Shown here: positions 14,410 through 24,772 of the stretch, in pieces
Layout of the letters: each line of letters starts with the position of its first letter
Position numbering within the stretch: position 1 is the stretch's first letter
Assembly (NCBI GenBank): GCA_013151335.1
Contig: JAADIJ010000127.1
Location: forward strand, 1 to 41,015
From: Alphaproteobacteria bacterium
GTDB lineage: Bacteria > Pseudomonadota > Alphaproteobacteria > Rhodobacterales > Rhodobacteraceae
DNA: 41,015 bases
Direction: 5' to 3'
The notes under the pieces: generated by a model
Seen by the model: the letters and a program-made list of their open reading frames with translations, nothing else
The model's database searches: none
Told to the model about the DNA's origin: nothing
Program-made: the position numbers and the translations under genes

Positions 14410-16179
14410 TCAGTCGCTGAATTGCAGCTTGTAAAGGCTGGCGTAAAGCCCGCCGCGCGACAGCAATTCCTTATGTGTCCCATGGTCAACCACCCGCCCC
14501 TTATCCATGACAATGATCTTGTCGGCATGCAGGATCGTGGCCAAACGATGGGCGATGACCAGCGTGGTGCGCCCGTCAGAGAGACCATCAAGCGCCTTTT
14601 GAACGGCGGCTTCCGATTGAGCATCAAGTGCCGAAGTCGGCTCATCCATCAACAGAATCGGCGAATCGCGCAGAATTGCCCGTGCGATGGCCACGCGCTG
14701 TCGCTGGCCACCAGACAAGTTGGAGCCGCGCGGCCCGGCAGGGGTTTTCAGACCCAGCGGCATTTTTTCCGAAAATTCAGTCACAAAAGCCGCGTCCGCC
14801 GCCACCGCAAGCTGCGCTTCGCTGGCATCGGGACGGCTGAGCAAAATGTTGTCTTGCATGGTCTCGTCAAACAGCGCGGAATCCTGCGAGACCACCGAAA
14901 AAAGCCCCCGCAGATCGGCAAGGTTCAGCGATGAAACGGTGACGCCACCTACGGAAACGTCCCCCGTTGTCGGCTCGATCAGGCGCGTCAACACATTGAA
15001 AACCGTGCTTTTCCCTGCACCGGAGGCCCCGACCAGCGCGGTTGTTTTGCCCGCCTCGGCAACGAAACTGATCTGATCCAGCACCGGCTGATCCCCATAG
15101 CTGAACGACACATCGCTCAGCCGAATATCGCCATGTCCAAGCTTGTTTGAGTTCGCAACAGGTTTTGCCGGGCTCAAAATACCGGGCTTTTCCTCAAAAA
15201 TCGCATAGAGCCGCTCAAGGCTCGCCTTGGCCGCTTGCCACAGACCTGTGGTATTTCCCAACCGCCGGAGCGGCTCAAATATCAGGGCCATCGCGGTGAA
15301 AAAACTCATGAACTCACCGATGGTTTTCTGGCCGTCCATAATCTGAATACCGCCATAAACCAGCACCCCGAAAAATCCGAGGCCAGCGACGATGTCCATC
15401 AAGGCAGGAACCCCCGCGCTCCCCGCTTGCGATTTAATCTGCGCGCGCAAAAAACCATCCAAGGTTTTGGCAAAGCGTTTGTCCTGCTGATCCTCCAGCG
15501 TGTTAAGCTTGATCTGGTTCATCCCGTGAAAAATCTCGTCGAGCCGGGTCGAGATCAGCGCCGCCGCCACCCGCGCCTTTTGCGTGGATTTGTGAATAAT
15601 TTTCTGCAAAATTACCACCGGAAAAACCAAAATCGGGATGCTGGCAAGGGCGATCACGGTCCATATCCAGTCAATCGAGGCCGCGACCGCGAGCAGGGTT
15701 ATCAACGAGATAATGTCGCGACCAAGTGATGCAACCGCGATTGACCAAGCGGCCTGAATGGCCTGCGTGTCGCCGCGAACCCGCTCGATCAACGCGCCGG
15801 GGGCATTGTCCTGAAAGAAAACGCTGTCGAGTTTCATCAAATGGCGCACAAGGTCCACCTGCATTTGAGCAGAGGCTTTCAGCCCCACATAGGCCATCAA
15901 AACTCTCTGGCCAAAACCGGTGATGGAGCGCGCCAGAAACACACCGAAAATAATCGCGCCAACCCAGATAATGGCCTCGACATTGCCCGATACAAACACG
16001 GTGTCAAACATCGGGCGAACCATATAACTGATCGCGCCGAGCGAGGAGCCCTCAATCACCATAAACACCGAGGCGACAATGATAATGGCCAAATGTTGCC
16101 GAAAATACGCGCGCCACAGCCAGCGCGCGAAATGCAGGCCGGGCCGGGATTTGGGTGTGTCAGGCAGCCGCGCCATCAA
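14410..16179 (-). CDS. MsbA-like ABC exporter (fused membrane and ATPase domains)
   Basis: A 589-residue half-transporter that would work as a homodimer in the inner membrane. Six transmembrane helices occupy about residues 25-320 (for example HLAIIIVASVFMVIEGSSL). The ATPase domain has Walker A GASGAGKST, Q-loop VSQDSALF, signature LSGGQRQRVAIARAI, Walker B PILLMDEPTSALD and switch histidine VIAHRLAT. The closest functional model is MsbA lipid A flippase, but multidrug exporters share the layout. The neighbouring LpxR-like and glycosyltransferase genes fit an envelope role weakly. Confidence 0.88.
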   Translation of the reverse strand: MMARLPDTPKSRPGLHFARWLWRAYFRQHLAIIIVASVFMVIEGSSLGAISYMVRPMFDTVFVSGNVEAIIWVGAIIFGVFLARSITGFGQRVLMAYVGLKASAQMQVDLVRHLMKLDSVFFQDNAPGALIERVRGDTQAIQAAWSIAVASLGRDIISLITLLAVAASIDWIWTVIALASIPILVFPVVILQKIIHKSTQKARVAAALISTRLDEIFHGMNQIKLNTLEDQQDKRFAKTLDGFLRAQIKSQAGSAGVPALMDIVAGLGFFGVLVYGGIQIMDGQKTIGEFMSFFTAMALIFEPLRRLGNTTGLWQAAKASLERLYAIFEEKPGILSPAKPVANSNKLGHGDIRLSDVSFSYGDQPVLDQISFVAEAGKTTALVGASGAGKSTVFNVLTRLIEPTTGDVSVGGVTVSSLNLADLRGLFSVVSQDSALFDETMQDNILLSRPDASEAQLAVAADAAFVTEFSEKMPLGLKTPAGPRGSNLSGGQRQRVAIARAILRDSPILLMDEPTSALDAQSEAAVQKALDGLSDGRTTLVIAHRLATILHADKIIVMDKGRVVDHGTHKELLSRGGLYASLYKLQFSD

Positions 16180-16400
16180 GATTGTCCTTTGTGGTTGAGG
16201 CAGGCCATGGCGCGTTTCGGCAAACCTGCTCAGGCACAGGCTTTAGCCCAGAAACCGCGCCAAAACAAGCAGATCGCTGACGTAAAGTGGCCAAGGTTTA
16301 CACTTGTGCGAATGGGGCTGGATCGCGGAATTGACCTCTTGTACTTCGCGAAAATCCTGCGAGCATGCCGTTGTATATATTGAATGAGAAAGCCTGCTCC

Positions 16401-17600
16401 ATGACTTTGAATTTCGGACGATCTTACGTTGCAATCCCCGGCCCGTCAGTGGTGCCAGAGCGGGTGCTAAACGCGATGCATCGCGCCTCGCCCAACATTT
16501 ACGAGGGCCCGTTGCACGACTTAACGGACACGCTTTATCCTGATCTGCGCGCCATTGCCCGCACCGAAAACGCCGTCGCGATCTATATCGGCAACGGCCA
16601 TTCCGCGTGGGAGGCCTCGCTCTGTAACGTGCTCAGCCGCGGAGATCGCGTGTTGGCCTTGGCGACCGGAGCGTTTGGCCATGGCTGGCGAGACGCCGCC
16701 GCCGCATTGGGTGCACGCGTTGATTTACTGGATTTTGGTCGTCGTGCGGGTATCGATATAGACCGGCTTGCCGATGCCCTGAAGACCGATAAATCTCATG
16801 AAATCAAGGTAGTATTAGCCACGCATACCGACACGGCAACCTCGGTTCGCAACGATATTGCGGCCCTTCGCACCTGCCTTGACGCCTGCTCTCATCCGGC
16901 CCTGTTGATGGTGGACTGCATCGCATCAATGGCTTGTGATCCGTTTGAGATGGACCTTTGGGGTGTGGATGTGGCCATCACCGGCAGCCAAAAGGGGCTA
17001 ATGACGCCGCCCGGTTTAAGCTTTGTGTGGTTCAACGAAAAAGCGGCCGCCGCCCATACAAAGGCCGACATGGTGACGCCTTATTGGGACTGGGCCCCGC
17101 GTGTCAACGCGTCGGAGTTTTTCCGCAAGTTTGACGGAACTGCCCCCGTGCAGCATCTATACGGGTTGCGCGAAGCCTTGGATATGTTGCTGAACGAGGA
17201 AGGGTTGGAGGCCGTTTGGCGGCGCCACGATTTGCTGGCCCGCGCCGTCTGGGCTGCCCTTGATCACTGGGGTCAGGGCGGCCCGATCGAGATCAATATA
17301 GCGCAAGAAGATCTGCGCTCGCGGGCGGTGACATCGGTTCGCATTGGCGCGCGCCACGGGACTGATCTGCGCCGTTGGGTCGAGCAAAAAACCGGCGTTA
17401 CGCTTGGAATCGGTCTGGGAATGGCCACCGAGGACGACCCCAATAGCGACGGTTTCTTTCGGATTGCCCATATGGGCCACGTCAACGCGCATATGACGCT
17501 TGGCGTGCTTGGAGTGATCGAGGCCGGATTGGTCGCGCTTGAAATTCCGCATGGCCCCGGTGGATTGGCGGCGGCGGCGGCGATTGTTGCGCAGGCGTGA
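16401..17600 (+). CDS. class V PLP-dependent aminotransferase (serine/alanine-glyoxylate type)
   Basis: A 399-residue fold-type I aminotransferase. N-terminus YVAIPGPSVVPERVLNAMHR and the active-site lysine region ITGSQKGLMTPPG (K binds PLP) are those of serine-glyoxylate or alanine-glyoxylate aminotransferases; substrate is not certain. The frame is open from 16365, but the ATG at 16401 gives the conserved N-terminus. The stop codon directly abuts the stop of the convergent LpxR-like gene (17600/17601), leaving no intergenic base. Confidence 0.9.
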   Translation: MTLNFGRSYVAIPGPSVVPERVLNAMHRASPNIYEGPLHDLTDTLYPDLRAIARTENAVAIYIGNGHSAWEASLCNVLSRGDRVLALATGAFGHGWRDAAAALGARVDLLDFGRRAGIDIDRLADALKTDKSHEIKVVLATHTDTATSVRNDIAALRTCLDACSHPALLMVDCIASMACDPFEMDLWGVDVAITGSQKGLMTPPGLSFVWFNEKAAAAHTKADMVTPYWDWAPRVNASEFFRKFDGTAPVQHLYGLREALDMLLNEEGLEAVWRRHDLLARAVWAALDHWGQGGPIEINIAQEDLRSRAVTSVRIGARHGTDLRRWVEQKTGVTLGIGLGMATEDDPNSDGFFRIAHMGHVNAHMTLGVLGVIEAGLVALEIPHGPGGLAAAAAIVAQA

Positions 17601-18521
17601 TCAGAACGTCATACGTATGGAAAGCGAGCCGAGAACCTGAGTTGTCGGCTGGTTTACGAACTCTTTACCAAGCCATGTAAGGCCATAAAAGATCGAGCCT
17701 TTGCGGCCCTCATGGTAAAGTCCCGCGCGCAAACGCACCCGCGCCGTTTGAACGCGATAGCCAGAGGAGGCCGGCAGATATTGGCTGCTTTGAACGAAGG
17801 CCACGTCTCCGCCGGCCAAAAACGACAGGCCGCGCGCGCGGGTGCTTTTGATCGCAATGCCCCGCTGTCCTGTGGTTTGATCACGCACTTGGAAATCCCC
17901 TAAGCCCATATTTCCAAAGGTAAAATCACCACCTATACGCAGAAAATTTTCAATCCCGGCTTGAGCGGCAACGAAAGGGCGGAACGAAATGCGGCGCTCG
18001 TTGGCGCTGCTAAGGGTGAAATCCCGCCCAAACTCCGCGCTGATGGTTGGGTAAAACGCGTCGCCGATTTGGGTGCCAAGCACGGCAGGAGTGGCCATAC
18101 CAACCGCGTTATGCGCCCAAGACTGAAACTGACCCAGCCCGGTTTGTGGCCCGGTTGCTACCAGATCAAACCCCAGCGCCAGCTCTCCACCTGCTGCTTT
18201 GACATGGGTAAACGCCCCAAAATGCAGCGCCCCCACATAGCGGCGATCAGTACCAATAACCGGGTTTTGCAAATTGGCCGGGGCAATAATTTCGCTGCGA
18301 AAGCGGTATTCGACCAATTCGCCAAGCCGCTCGGGCAAGGCCCCGTTCCAGACCGTGCCGCGAATAAAACTCGCGCTATAAGAGCCGGTGCGCCAACGGT
18401 CCTTGCCGTCGCCCATCTGGTCATTGTTCAAAACCCGCGCCGAGCCAAGCCAAACCCGCTCTTGCGCGTGCCCAACGGTCGCGGTCAGCAGCAAAACTGC
18501 CAAGATGTGTAAACTGCGCAT
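17601..18521 (-). CDS. LpxR/DUF2219-family outer membrane protein
   Basis: A 306-residue outer-membrane beta-barrel of the lipid A 3'-O-deacylase (LpxR, formerly DUF2219) family. A signal peptide spans about residues 1-19 (MRSLHILAVLLLTATVGHA). The N-terminal RVLNNDQMGDGKDRW corresponds to the family's Asn-Asp region, and QSWAHN may carry the catalytic histidine. The C-terminus ends in alternating residues with terminal Phe (SIRMTF), as expected for barrel insertion. The ATG at 18521 is preferred to a TTG at 18533 because GAGG lies 6-9 nt upstream. It would remove an acyl chain from lipid A at the outer membrane; enzymatic activity is inferred from family only. Confidence 0.82.
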   Translation of the reverse strand: MRSLHILAVLLLTATVGHAQERVWLGSARVLNNDQMGDGKDRWRTGSYSASFIRGTVWNGALPERLGELVEYRFRSEIIAPANLQNPVIGTDRRYVGALHFGAFTHVKAAGGELALGFDLVATGPQTGLGQFQSWAHNAVGMATPAVLGTQIGDAFYPTISAEFGRDFTLSSANERRISFRPFVAAQAGIENFLRIGGDFTFGNMGLGDFQVRDQTTGQRGIAIKSTRARGLSFLAGGDVAFVQSSQYLPASSGYRVQTARVRLRAGLYHEGRKGSIFYGLTWLGKEFVNQPTTQVLGSLSIRMTF

Positions 18522-18655
18522 CCTGTGCCTCAAGGTTTTTTATCATTTGCCCATATGGGTCGAAAAACTATAGAAGTTCGCCCGGCACCTGAAAAGTGTA
18601 TTTCTGCAACAGTCTCATAATGCCGCCAAGGCCCCGGTCACGCCAGCGCCTGACC

Positions 18656-20920
18656 TTAGCCACATTTGGAATAGCCGCAATCCAAACAGGTGCGGCAACC
18701 CTCGACCATTTGCAACGAAAACTGCCCGCAATTGGGACAAGCCGCACCGCGGGGGCGTTCTCCGACCGCGATGGCTTCGGCGTTGGGATGAGGGTCAGAT
18801 TTGAGATATCCGCCCTCCTCGATAAACCCGGTCGCGATCATGTGACGCTCGATAATCGCGCCGATTGCTGCCAAAATCGAAGGAACATATTTTCCCTCCA
18901 TCCACGCGCCACCACGCGGATCAAACACCGCTTTGAGCTCCTCAACCACGAAACTTACGTCTCCTCCGCGCCGGAACACGGCCGAGATCATCCGCGTCAG
19001 GCCGACGGACCACGCGAAATGCTCCATGTTTTTGGAGTTGATGAACACCTCGAACGGGCGACGGCGGTCGTTCATCATCACGTCGTTGATCGTGATATAA
19101 ATCGCGTGCTCGCTTTCGGGCCATTTGATCTTGTAGGTCTGCCCGTCAAGCGCCTCTGGCCGCCCCAACGGCTCGGCGATATAGACCACATCGGCAGATC
19201 GGGCCGATGATTTCGGCTCGGATATTTTGGTAACGCTCAGCACTGAACCCGTCACCTCATTGGGGCGATAGGTGGTGCAACCCTTGCAACCGCTATCCCA
19301 AGCGCACACGTATACCTCTTTGAAATCACTGAAAGATATATCCTCTGGGCAGTTAATGGTTTTGGAAATGGAACTGTCGATCCACTTTTGAGCCGCCGCT
19401 TGCATGCGCACATGATCCAACGGCGCAAGGGTCTGGGCGTCGACAAAATGCTCAGGAAGCGGCGCATCGCCAAACTTTTGCCGCCACAGCTGCACGGCGT
19501 AATCGACCACCTCTTCTGTGGTCTGACTACCGTCTTTTTGCAAAACTTTGCGGGTGTAAGAATAGGCAAAAACCGGCTCGATCCCCGAAGAAACATTGCC
19601 TGCATAAAGCGAAATCGTCCCGGTCGGGGCGATGGAGGTCAACAGCGCGTTGCGAATGCCGTTCGCCGCAATCGCGTCGCGCACCTCGTCATCCATCGCC
19701 AAAACCGTCGGGCTGGCAAGAAAGGCGTCCTTGTCAAACAGCGGGAACACACCCTTTTGCGCCGCCAAATCGCTTGAGGCGAGATAGGCCGCATGCGCAA
19801 TTTGTTTAAGCCAAACCTCGGTCTGAGCGGCGGCTTCATCCGAGCCATATCTTAACCCGATCATTAACAACGCATCGGCAAGCCCGGTAACGCCAAGCCC
19901 GATCCGGCGCTTGGATTTAGCCTCAAGTCGTTGTTCCTCCAGCGGAAATTTAGAGATATCAACCACATTATCCATCATGCAAACGGCAGTTTTGGTTAAT
20001 TCGGCCAGCGTTATCTCGTTCAAAAATGCCGAGGCTTCAAACGGGTTTTCCACCAGCTTTGCCAAATTGATCGATCCCAACAAACACGCTCCGTAAGGGG
20101 GCAAAGGTTGCTCGCCGCAAGGGTTCGTGGCCGCAATTGTCTCGCAATACTGAAGGTTGTTGAGCTGGTTGATCCGGTCGATGAAGATCACCCCCGGCTC
20201 GGCAAATTCAAAGGTCGAGCGGGTGATGCGATCCCACAAAACCCGCGCGGAAACGGTTTTCAGGGTCTCACCGGCAAACACCAGCGGCCATTTTTCATCG
20301 GCCTTCACCGCCGCCATGAAATCATCGGTGATCAGCACCGAAAGGTTGAACATACGCAGGCGCTGTGGGTCTCGTTTGGCCTCGATAAACGCCTCGATAT
20401 CGGGGTGATCGCATCGAAGCGTCGCCATCATCGCGCCGCGCCGCGAGCCTGCCGACATGATCGTACGGCACATGGAATCCCAAACATCCATGAACGAGAG
20501 CGGCCCGGAAGCGTCGGCGGCAACCCCTTTGACCCCTGCCCCTTTGGGACGGATGGTCGAGAAATCATAGCCGATGCCGCCGCCTTGCTGCATGGTCAGC
20601 GCCGCCTCGCGCAAGCTGTCAAAAATACCGCCCATACTGTCGGGCACGGTGCCCATAACAAAGCAGTTAAACAAGGTTACCGAACGGCCCGTTCCCGCTC
20701 CGGCGAGGATGCGTCCCGCAGGCAGAAACTTGAAATCTTTCAAGGCGTTATAGAACTTTTCCTGCCAAATCTCAGGGTCATCTTCCACCGAGGCGAGTGC
20801 CGTTGCAACCCGGCGCCAACTGTCCTCGACAGTCACATCAAGCGCGGCTCCGTCGGGGGATTTGAAACGGTATTTCATGTCCCATATCTGCTCGGCTATT
20901 TGGGCGGAAAAGCGGCTCAT
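18656..20920 (-). CDS. nrdJ: adenosylcobalamin-dependent ribonucleotide reductase (class II)
   Basis: Makes deoxyribonucleotides using adenosylcobalamin, independent of oxygen. The 754-residue protein shows NPCGEQPLPPYGACLLGSIN (active-site cysteine), IAPTGTISLYAGNVSSGIEP, and the C-terminal zinc-ribbon/redox cysteines CPNCG, CRTC and CGYSKCG. An early ATP-cone is absent; the catalytic domain starts within about the first 70 residues. No cobalamin riboswitch fits in the 105-bp gap to the divergent DUF1489 gene. It needs no iron-oxygen centre, consistent with a lifestyle that meets low oxygen. Confidence 0.95.
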   Translation of the reverse strand: MSRFSAQIAEQIWDMKYRFKSPDGAALDVTVEDSWRRVATALASVEDDPEIWQEKFYNALKDFKFLPAGRILAGAGTGRSVTLFNCFVMGTVPDSMGGIFDSLREAALTMQQGGGIGYDFSTIRPKGAGVKGVAADASGPLSFMDVWDSMCRTIMSAGSRRGAMMATLRCDHPDIEAFIEAKRDPQRLRMFNLSVLITDDFMAAVKADEKWPLVFAGETLKTVSARVLWDRITRSTFEFAEPGVIFIDRINQLNNLQYCETIAATNPCGEQPLPPYGACLLGSINLAKLVENPFEASAFLNEITLAELTKTAVCMMDNVVDISKFPLEEQRLEAKSKRRIGLGVTGLADALLMIGLRYGSDEAAAQTEVWLKQIAHAAYLASSDLAAQKGVFPLFDKDAFLASPTVLAMDDEVRDAIAANGIRNALLTSIAPTGTISLYAGNVSSGIEPVFAYSYTRKVLQKDGSQTTEEVVDYAVQLWRQKFGDAPLPEHFVDAQTLAPLDHVRMQAAAQKWIDSSISKTINCPEDISFSDFKEVYVCAWDSGCKGCTTYRPNEVTGSVLSVTKISEPKSSARSADVVYIAEPLGRPEALDGQTYKIKWPESEHAIYITINDVMMNDRRRPFEVFINSKNMEHFAWSVGLTRMISAVFRRGGDVSFVVEELKAVFDPRGGAWMEGKYVPSILAAIGAIIERHMIATGFIEEGGYLKSDPHPNAEAIAVGERPRGAACPNCGQFSLQMVEGCRTCLDCGYSKCG

Positions 20921-21025
20921 ATCAGGGTTCCGAATTCGTTTGGCTGGAGCGTGACTTTACGATAAAATCGCGCTTAAGGTCAATCAAATCGCGCATACGC
21001 GCAAAGATGGATGCCTGAGGGGAAA

Positions 21026-21472
21026 ATGGCGGATAAAAAACTTCATCTGATCAAGCTTTGCGTCGGCGTGAACAGCGTCGATAACCTGCTGGATTGGCGG
21101 CAAAAACAGGCAGAGCGGCTGGCGGCCAAGGGCGAGGTCTATCTCTCCTCGCACGTAACCCGCATGTGGCCCAAACGCGCCGATGAAATTCTCGCCGGAG
21201 GGTCGCTTTATTGGGTGATCAAAGGCCAAATTCAGGCGCGTCAAGAGATTTTGGGCTTTGACGAGGTGCGCGGCGAGGACGGGATAAGGCGCTGTCGGAT
21301 CATGCTGTCGCCACAGCTCGTTCGCACCCAGATCGCGGCCCGGCGACCGTTTCAAGGCTGGCGATATTTTGCCGAGGCGGATTGCCCGCCGGACATGGCC
21401 AGCGGGCGAGCGCGGGACGATGATATTCCGGTGGCGATGAACCTCGCGCTGGCAGAAATTGGTCTGCGTTAA
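21026..21472 (+). CDS. DUF1489 family protein
   Basis: A 148-residue conserved alphaproteobacterial protein of unknown function. Recognised by KLHLIKLCVGVNSVDNLLDW, VYLSSHVTRMWPKRADEIL and the arginine-rich FQGWRYFAEADCPPD region. The ATG at 21026 is preferred over 21011 because GAGGGG lies just before it. It converges with hisG: the two stop codons overlap by 4 bp within the 14-bp palindrome 21468-21481. No signal peptide or membrane segment is present. Confidence 0.88.
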   Translation: MADKKLHLIKLCVGVNSVDNLLDWRQKQAERLAAKGEVYLSSHVTRMWPKRADEILAGGSLYWVIKGQIQARQEILGFDEVRGEDGIRRCRIMLSPQLVRTQIAARRPFQGWRYFAEADCPPDMASGRARDDDIPVAMNLALAEIGLR

Positions 21473-22161
21473 CGCGTTAACTGGTCAAGCAAGGCTTTGA
21501 GTATCTTGTCGTCGGCTTCATTGGTCGAGGCCGATTTTGAGCGTAGCAGCGCGGCTTGAGACTTGTGGATAACCCCGTCTTTCAATGCTTTGAGGTGGTT
21601 GGCCTCAAGCGTGTCACCGGTTGAGGTGATGTCGGCAATCGCCTCGGCGGTGAGGTTTTTGACCGTGCCTTCGGTCGCGCCCTGACTGTCGACAAGCTGA
21701 TAATCGGCGACCCCGTGCTGGCGCAAAAACTCGCGCGACAACGCGTGGTATTTGGTGGCAATGCGCAAACGAAACCCGTGGTCGCGACGAAATTGCGCGG
21801 CGGCCGCATCCAGATCGTCCAGCGTATCCACATCAATCCAAGTCTTTGGCACCGCCAAAATGAGGTCGGCATAGCCAAATCCAAGCAAGGCGATTTCGGC
21901 AACACTCTCCTGCCACAGCGGGATTTTTTCGCGCACCATGTCAGTGCCGGTCACCCCGAGATGGATGCGTCCGGCCCGAAGCTCACGCGGGATTTCACCG
22001 GCCGAGAGCAGCACCAATTCAACGCCCGCGACACCTTTGACGGCCCCCGCATATTCCCGATCAGAACCCGTGCGGGCAAGATCGACCCCTCGCGCGCCAA
22101 ACCAGTCAAACGTGCTTTGCTGCAAGCGGCCTTTGGACGGAACGCCAAGTTTAATCGCCAT
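21469..22161 (-). CDS. hisG: ATP phosphoribosyltransferase catalytic subunit (short form)
   Basis: First step of histidine synthesis: couples ATP and PRPP. It is 230 residues, the short HisG type that lacks the C-terminal regulatory domain and requires HisZ. Motifs are LGVPSKGRLQQ at the N-terminus, LGVTGTDMV, and a PRPP-loop-like SQGATEGTVKNLTAEAIADI region. It overlaps hisZ by 11 bp, so translation is probably coupled. Confidence 0.95.
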   Translation of the reverse strand: MAIKLGVPSKGRLQQSTFDWFGARGVDLARTGSDREYAGAVKGVAGVELVLLSAGEIPRELRAGRIHLGVTGTDMVREKIPLWQESVAEIALLGFGYADLILAVPKTWIDVDTLDDLDAAAAQFRRDHGFRLRIATKYHALSREFLRQHGVADYQLVDSQGATEGTVKNLTAEAIADITSTGDTLEANHLKALKDGVIHKSQAALLRSKSASTNEADDKILKALLDQLTR

Positions 22162-23266
22162 CGCGCACCTCCATTGCCTCTATCAATTCTGGCCGAATGA
22201 CCCCGCCAACGGCAGGAATAGTGCGTCCCTGCCCCAAAACTTCGCACAACGCGTCATAGCGCCCACCGCTGGCAATCGCTGGCAAATCAGCGCGCCCTTC
22301 GGCATAAAACCCAAACACGAACCCGTCGTAATATTCCAAGGTGGTACGTCCGTAACTTCCTTCAAAATCAAGAGCTTGAACGTCAATCCCCAACGTGGCA
22401 AGCGCGTCAAGACGCGCCTCCATCCGATCCAAAGCCGGTCCTATGCTGGGCATATCCGCCTCAATTCGGCGCAGATTTTCCAGCGCTACCGGAGCTTTTT
22501 CCCGCATATTGAGGATGCTCTCAAGCAAGCGCATCTCGGCGGGATCAATCGGCGAAGCGGCTGCATCCGCCTGTAATTTTTCGACGCGGGCGGAGATTTC
22601 TTCGATCGAGCGCAGGCCCACGTGATTGCCAGCCTCCCTGCATAAATCCGCAGGCGAGGTGTGAGTTGCGGCCTCAAGCAAGGCTGCGCGAGAGGCCAGA
22701 ACTGGCGCTCCGCCGCCAAATCGCTCCAACAATTGGCGGAACCGTTTGGGTCGCCAGATGTGACGTTTAAGGGCCGATTTGCGCGGCTCAATCGTGGACA
22801 GGCCAGACACGGCGGCCATCAAAATTCCCAAATCGCCAGTGGCGGCACGCAGGTTTTTTCCCTTCAGAGCGTCTGCAAACAGGGCGAAAACCTCAGCGTC
22901 CGAGGCGGCGGGATTGCTGCGATCAAACAGCTCAAACCCGACTTGCAGGTATTCGCGGGCGCGCGCCGAGCCTGCTTGCTGCTTGCGCCAAACCGGCCCA
23001 TTATAAGTGTAGCGGGCCGGCTCCGCCCCTTCGTTCATGTGCATCTGAACCACCGGCACGGTGAAATCCGGGCGCAGCATCATCTCGCCACCTTGGGGGT
23101 CATGGGTGACGTAGGCGCGCGCGCGAATGTCCTCGCCGTAAAGATCGAGCAGGGTCTCGGCGGGCTGAAGGCAGGCGGTCTCAACCGGGATTGCTCCCGC
23201 GTCAATGAAGATAGCCGACAGGCGCGCAGCCTCGGCCTTGATGCGGGTTTGGCGCGTGTTCATCAT
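22151..23266 (-). CDS. hisZ: ATP phosphoribosyltransferase regulatory subunit HisZ
   Basis: A 371-residue paralogue of histidyl-tRNA synthetase that lacks aminoacylation activity and activates short HisG. Class II synthetase-like motifs are present (LRPDFTVPVVQMH, RYTYNGPVWRKQQ, ASGGRYDAL near the end), but the C-terminal anticodon-binding domain of HisS is missing. It begins 3 bp after the hisS stop and overlaps hisG by 11 bp. Two ATG codons in a row (23266 and 23263) are both possible starts. Confidence 0.92.
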   Translation of the reverse strand: MMNTRQTRIKAEAARLSAIFIDAGAIPVETACLQPAETLLDLYGEDIRARAYVTHDPQGGEMMLRPDFTVPVVQMHMNEGAEPARYTYNGPVWRKQQAGSARAREYLQVGFELFDRSNPAASDAEVFALFADALKGKNLRAATGDLGILMAAVSGLSTIEPRKSALKRHIWRPKRFRQLLERFGGGAPVLASRAALLEAATHTSPADLCREAGNHVGLRSIEEISARVEKLQADAAASPIDPAEMRLLESILNMREKAPVALENLRRIEADMPSIGPALDRMEARLDALATLGIDVQALDFEGSYGRTTLEYYDGFVFGFYAEGRADLPAIASGGRYDALCEVLGQGRTIPAVGGVIRPELIEAMEVRDGD

Positions 23267-23269
23267 CGC

Positions 23270-24772
23270 TTAACCATCGGCGCGCGCGATCATTTTTCGC
23301 ACCTCGGCCACCAGATCGCCGCGCGCGATTTCCATTTGGGCGGGCTGGGATTTCCACTCCTCATTGGTGGTCATCTCGGCGGCGAGCCGTGCGCCAAGCG
23401 CGAGGTCTTTGATCTGGACCACACCGCGCGCATGCTCGTCTCCGCCTTCGATCACCGCCACCGGACTGTTGCGTTTGTCGGCGTATTTCAACTGGTTACC
23501 GAAGTTTTTCGGGTTGCCAAGATAAAGCTCGGCCCGCACTCCAGCGCGGCGCAACTCGGCAACCATGGTTTGATAATCGCCCATGCGGTCGCGATCCATC
23601 ACCGTGACAACCACCGGGCCGCGCGCGGTCTGATCACTCCGGCCTTGCGCGCGCAGAGCCGCCAAAAGACGATCAACGCCGATGGAAATACCGGTCGCTG
23701 GCACGGCCTGCCCCGTGAACCGCTTGACCAAATCATCATAGCGCCCCCCGCCTGCAACCGAGCCAAACTGGCGTTTGCGGCCCTTCTCGTCGAGAATATC
23801 AAAGGTCAACTCGGCCTCAAAAACCGGGCCGGTATAATAGCCAAGACCGCGCACCACCGAAGGGTCAATCTCGATGCGGTCGGGGCCGTAACCTTGCGCG
23901 TCTAACAGCTCGGCAATGGTTTTGAGCTCGTTCACACCCTCTTGTCCGGTGGTAGAGCCCGCGACCAGCTCACGCAGGCGCGCGCAGGTATCAGCGGCAT
24001 TATCTCGTTTAGCCTTGATGAAACCGATCACGATTTCCGCCTGCTCGGGCGCGAGGCCTGCCCCCTTGGTGAAATCGCCACTCTCGTCTTTTCGCCCCGC
24101 GCCAAGCAGCGCGCGCACGCCGTCAAATCCAAGCCGGTCGAGCTTGTCTATCGCGCGCAAAACGATGCCACGTTCAGCGGTAAATTTATCAGGATCGCTT
24201 GGGTCCAAAACGCCCGCAACCTCCATCACCCCGTTCAGAACTTTGCGGTTATTGACGCGGATAATATAGTCGGTGCGCGCGATGCCCACTGCCTCCAGAC
24301 AGTCGGCCAACATAGAACAAATCTCGGCATCCGCCGCCACGGTTGCAGCGCCAACCGTATCTGCATCGCATTGATAAAATTGACGAAATCGCCCTGGCCC
24401 CGGCTTTTCATTGCGCCAAACCGGCCCCATGGAATAGCGCCGATAGGGCGTGGGCAGGTCGTTGCGATGTTGGGCATAGATCCGCGCCAAGGGCGCAGTC
24501 AGATCATATCGCAACGCCAGCCAGTCGCCATCTTCCTGCCACGCGAAAACCCCCTCATTAGGGCGATCCACGTCTGGCAGGAACTTGCCCAGCGCCTCGA
24601 CCGTCTCAACGGCAGAGCTTTCCAACGGATCAAAGCCGTAAGCATGATAAACCTCGGCGATCTGCGCCAGCATCGCGTTGCGCGCCAGCACATCTTGCCC
24701 GAAATAGTCGCGAAACCCCTTGGGCGTCTCGGCCTTGGGGCGGCGAATTTTGTGTTTTTTGTCCTTGGCCAT
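23270..24772 (-). CDS. hisS: histidyl-tRNA synthetase
   Basis: Charges tRNA-His with histidine. Class II motifs: motif 1 region [13 protein letters not shown], motif 2 [21 protein letters not shown], HisA motif [14 protein letters not shown] and motif 3 [19 protein letters not shown]-terminal anticodon-binding domain follows ([14 protein letters not shown] onward). The frame is open upstream to 24853, but the ATG at 24772 begins the typical lysine-rich N-terminus ([15 protein letters not shown]). The resulting 500 residues are at the long end for HisS, as in related alphaproteobacteria. First gene of hisS-hisZ-hisG. Confidence 0.95.
   Translation of the reverse strand: MAKDKKHKIRRPKAETPKGFRDYFGQDVLARNAMLAQIAEVYHAYGFDPLESSAVETVEALGKFLPDVDRPNEGVFAWQEDGDWLALRYDLTAPLARIYAQHRNDLPTPYRRYSMGPVWRNEKPGPGRFRQFYQCDADTVGAATVAADAEICSMLADCLEAVGIARTDYIIRVNNRKVLNGVMEVAGVLDPSDPDKFTAERGIVLRAIDKLDRLGFDGVRALLGAGRKDESGDFTKGAGLAPEQAEIVIGFIKAKRDNAADTCARLRELVAGSTTGQEGVNELKTIAELLDAQGYGPDRIEIDPSVVRGLGYYTGPVFEAELTFDILDEKGRKRQFGSVAGGGRYDDLVKRFTGQAVPATGISIGVDRLLAALRAQGRSDQTARGPVVVTVMDRDRMGDYQTMVAELRRAGVRAELYLGNPKNFGNQLKYADKRNSPVAVIEGGDEHARGVVQIKDLALGARLAAEMTTNEEWKSQPAQMEIARGDLVAEVRKMIARADG

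Noticed and set aside
20108-20965. 285-residue open frame on the plus strand
   Set aside because: Antisense to nrdJ; high-GC shadow.
20921-21025. Possible cobalamin riboswitch before nrdJ
   Set aside because: The gap is only 105 bp and shared with a divergent gene; no B12-box-like sequence seen.
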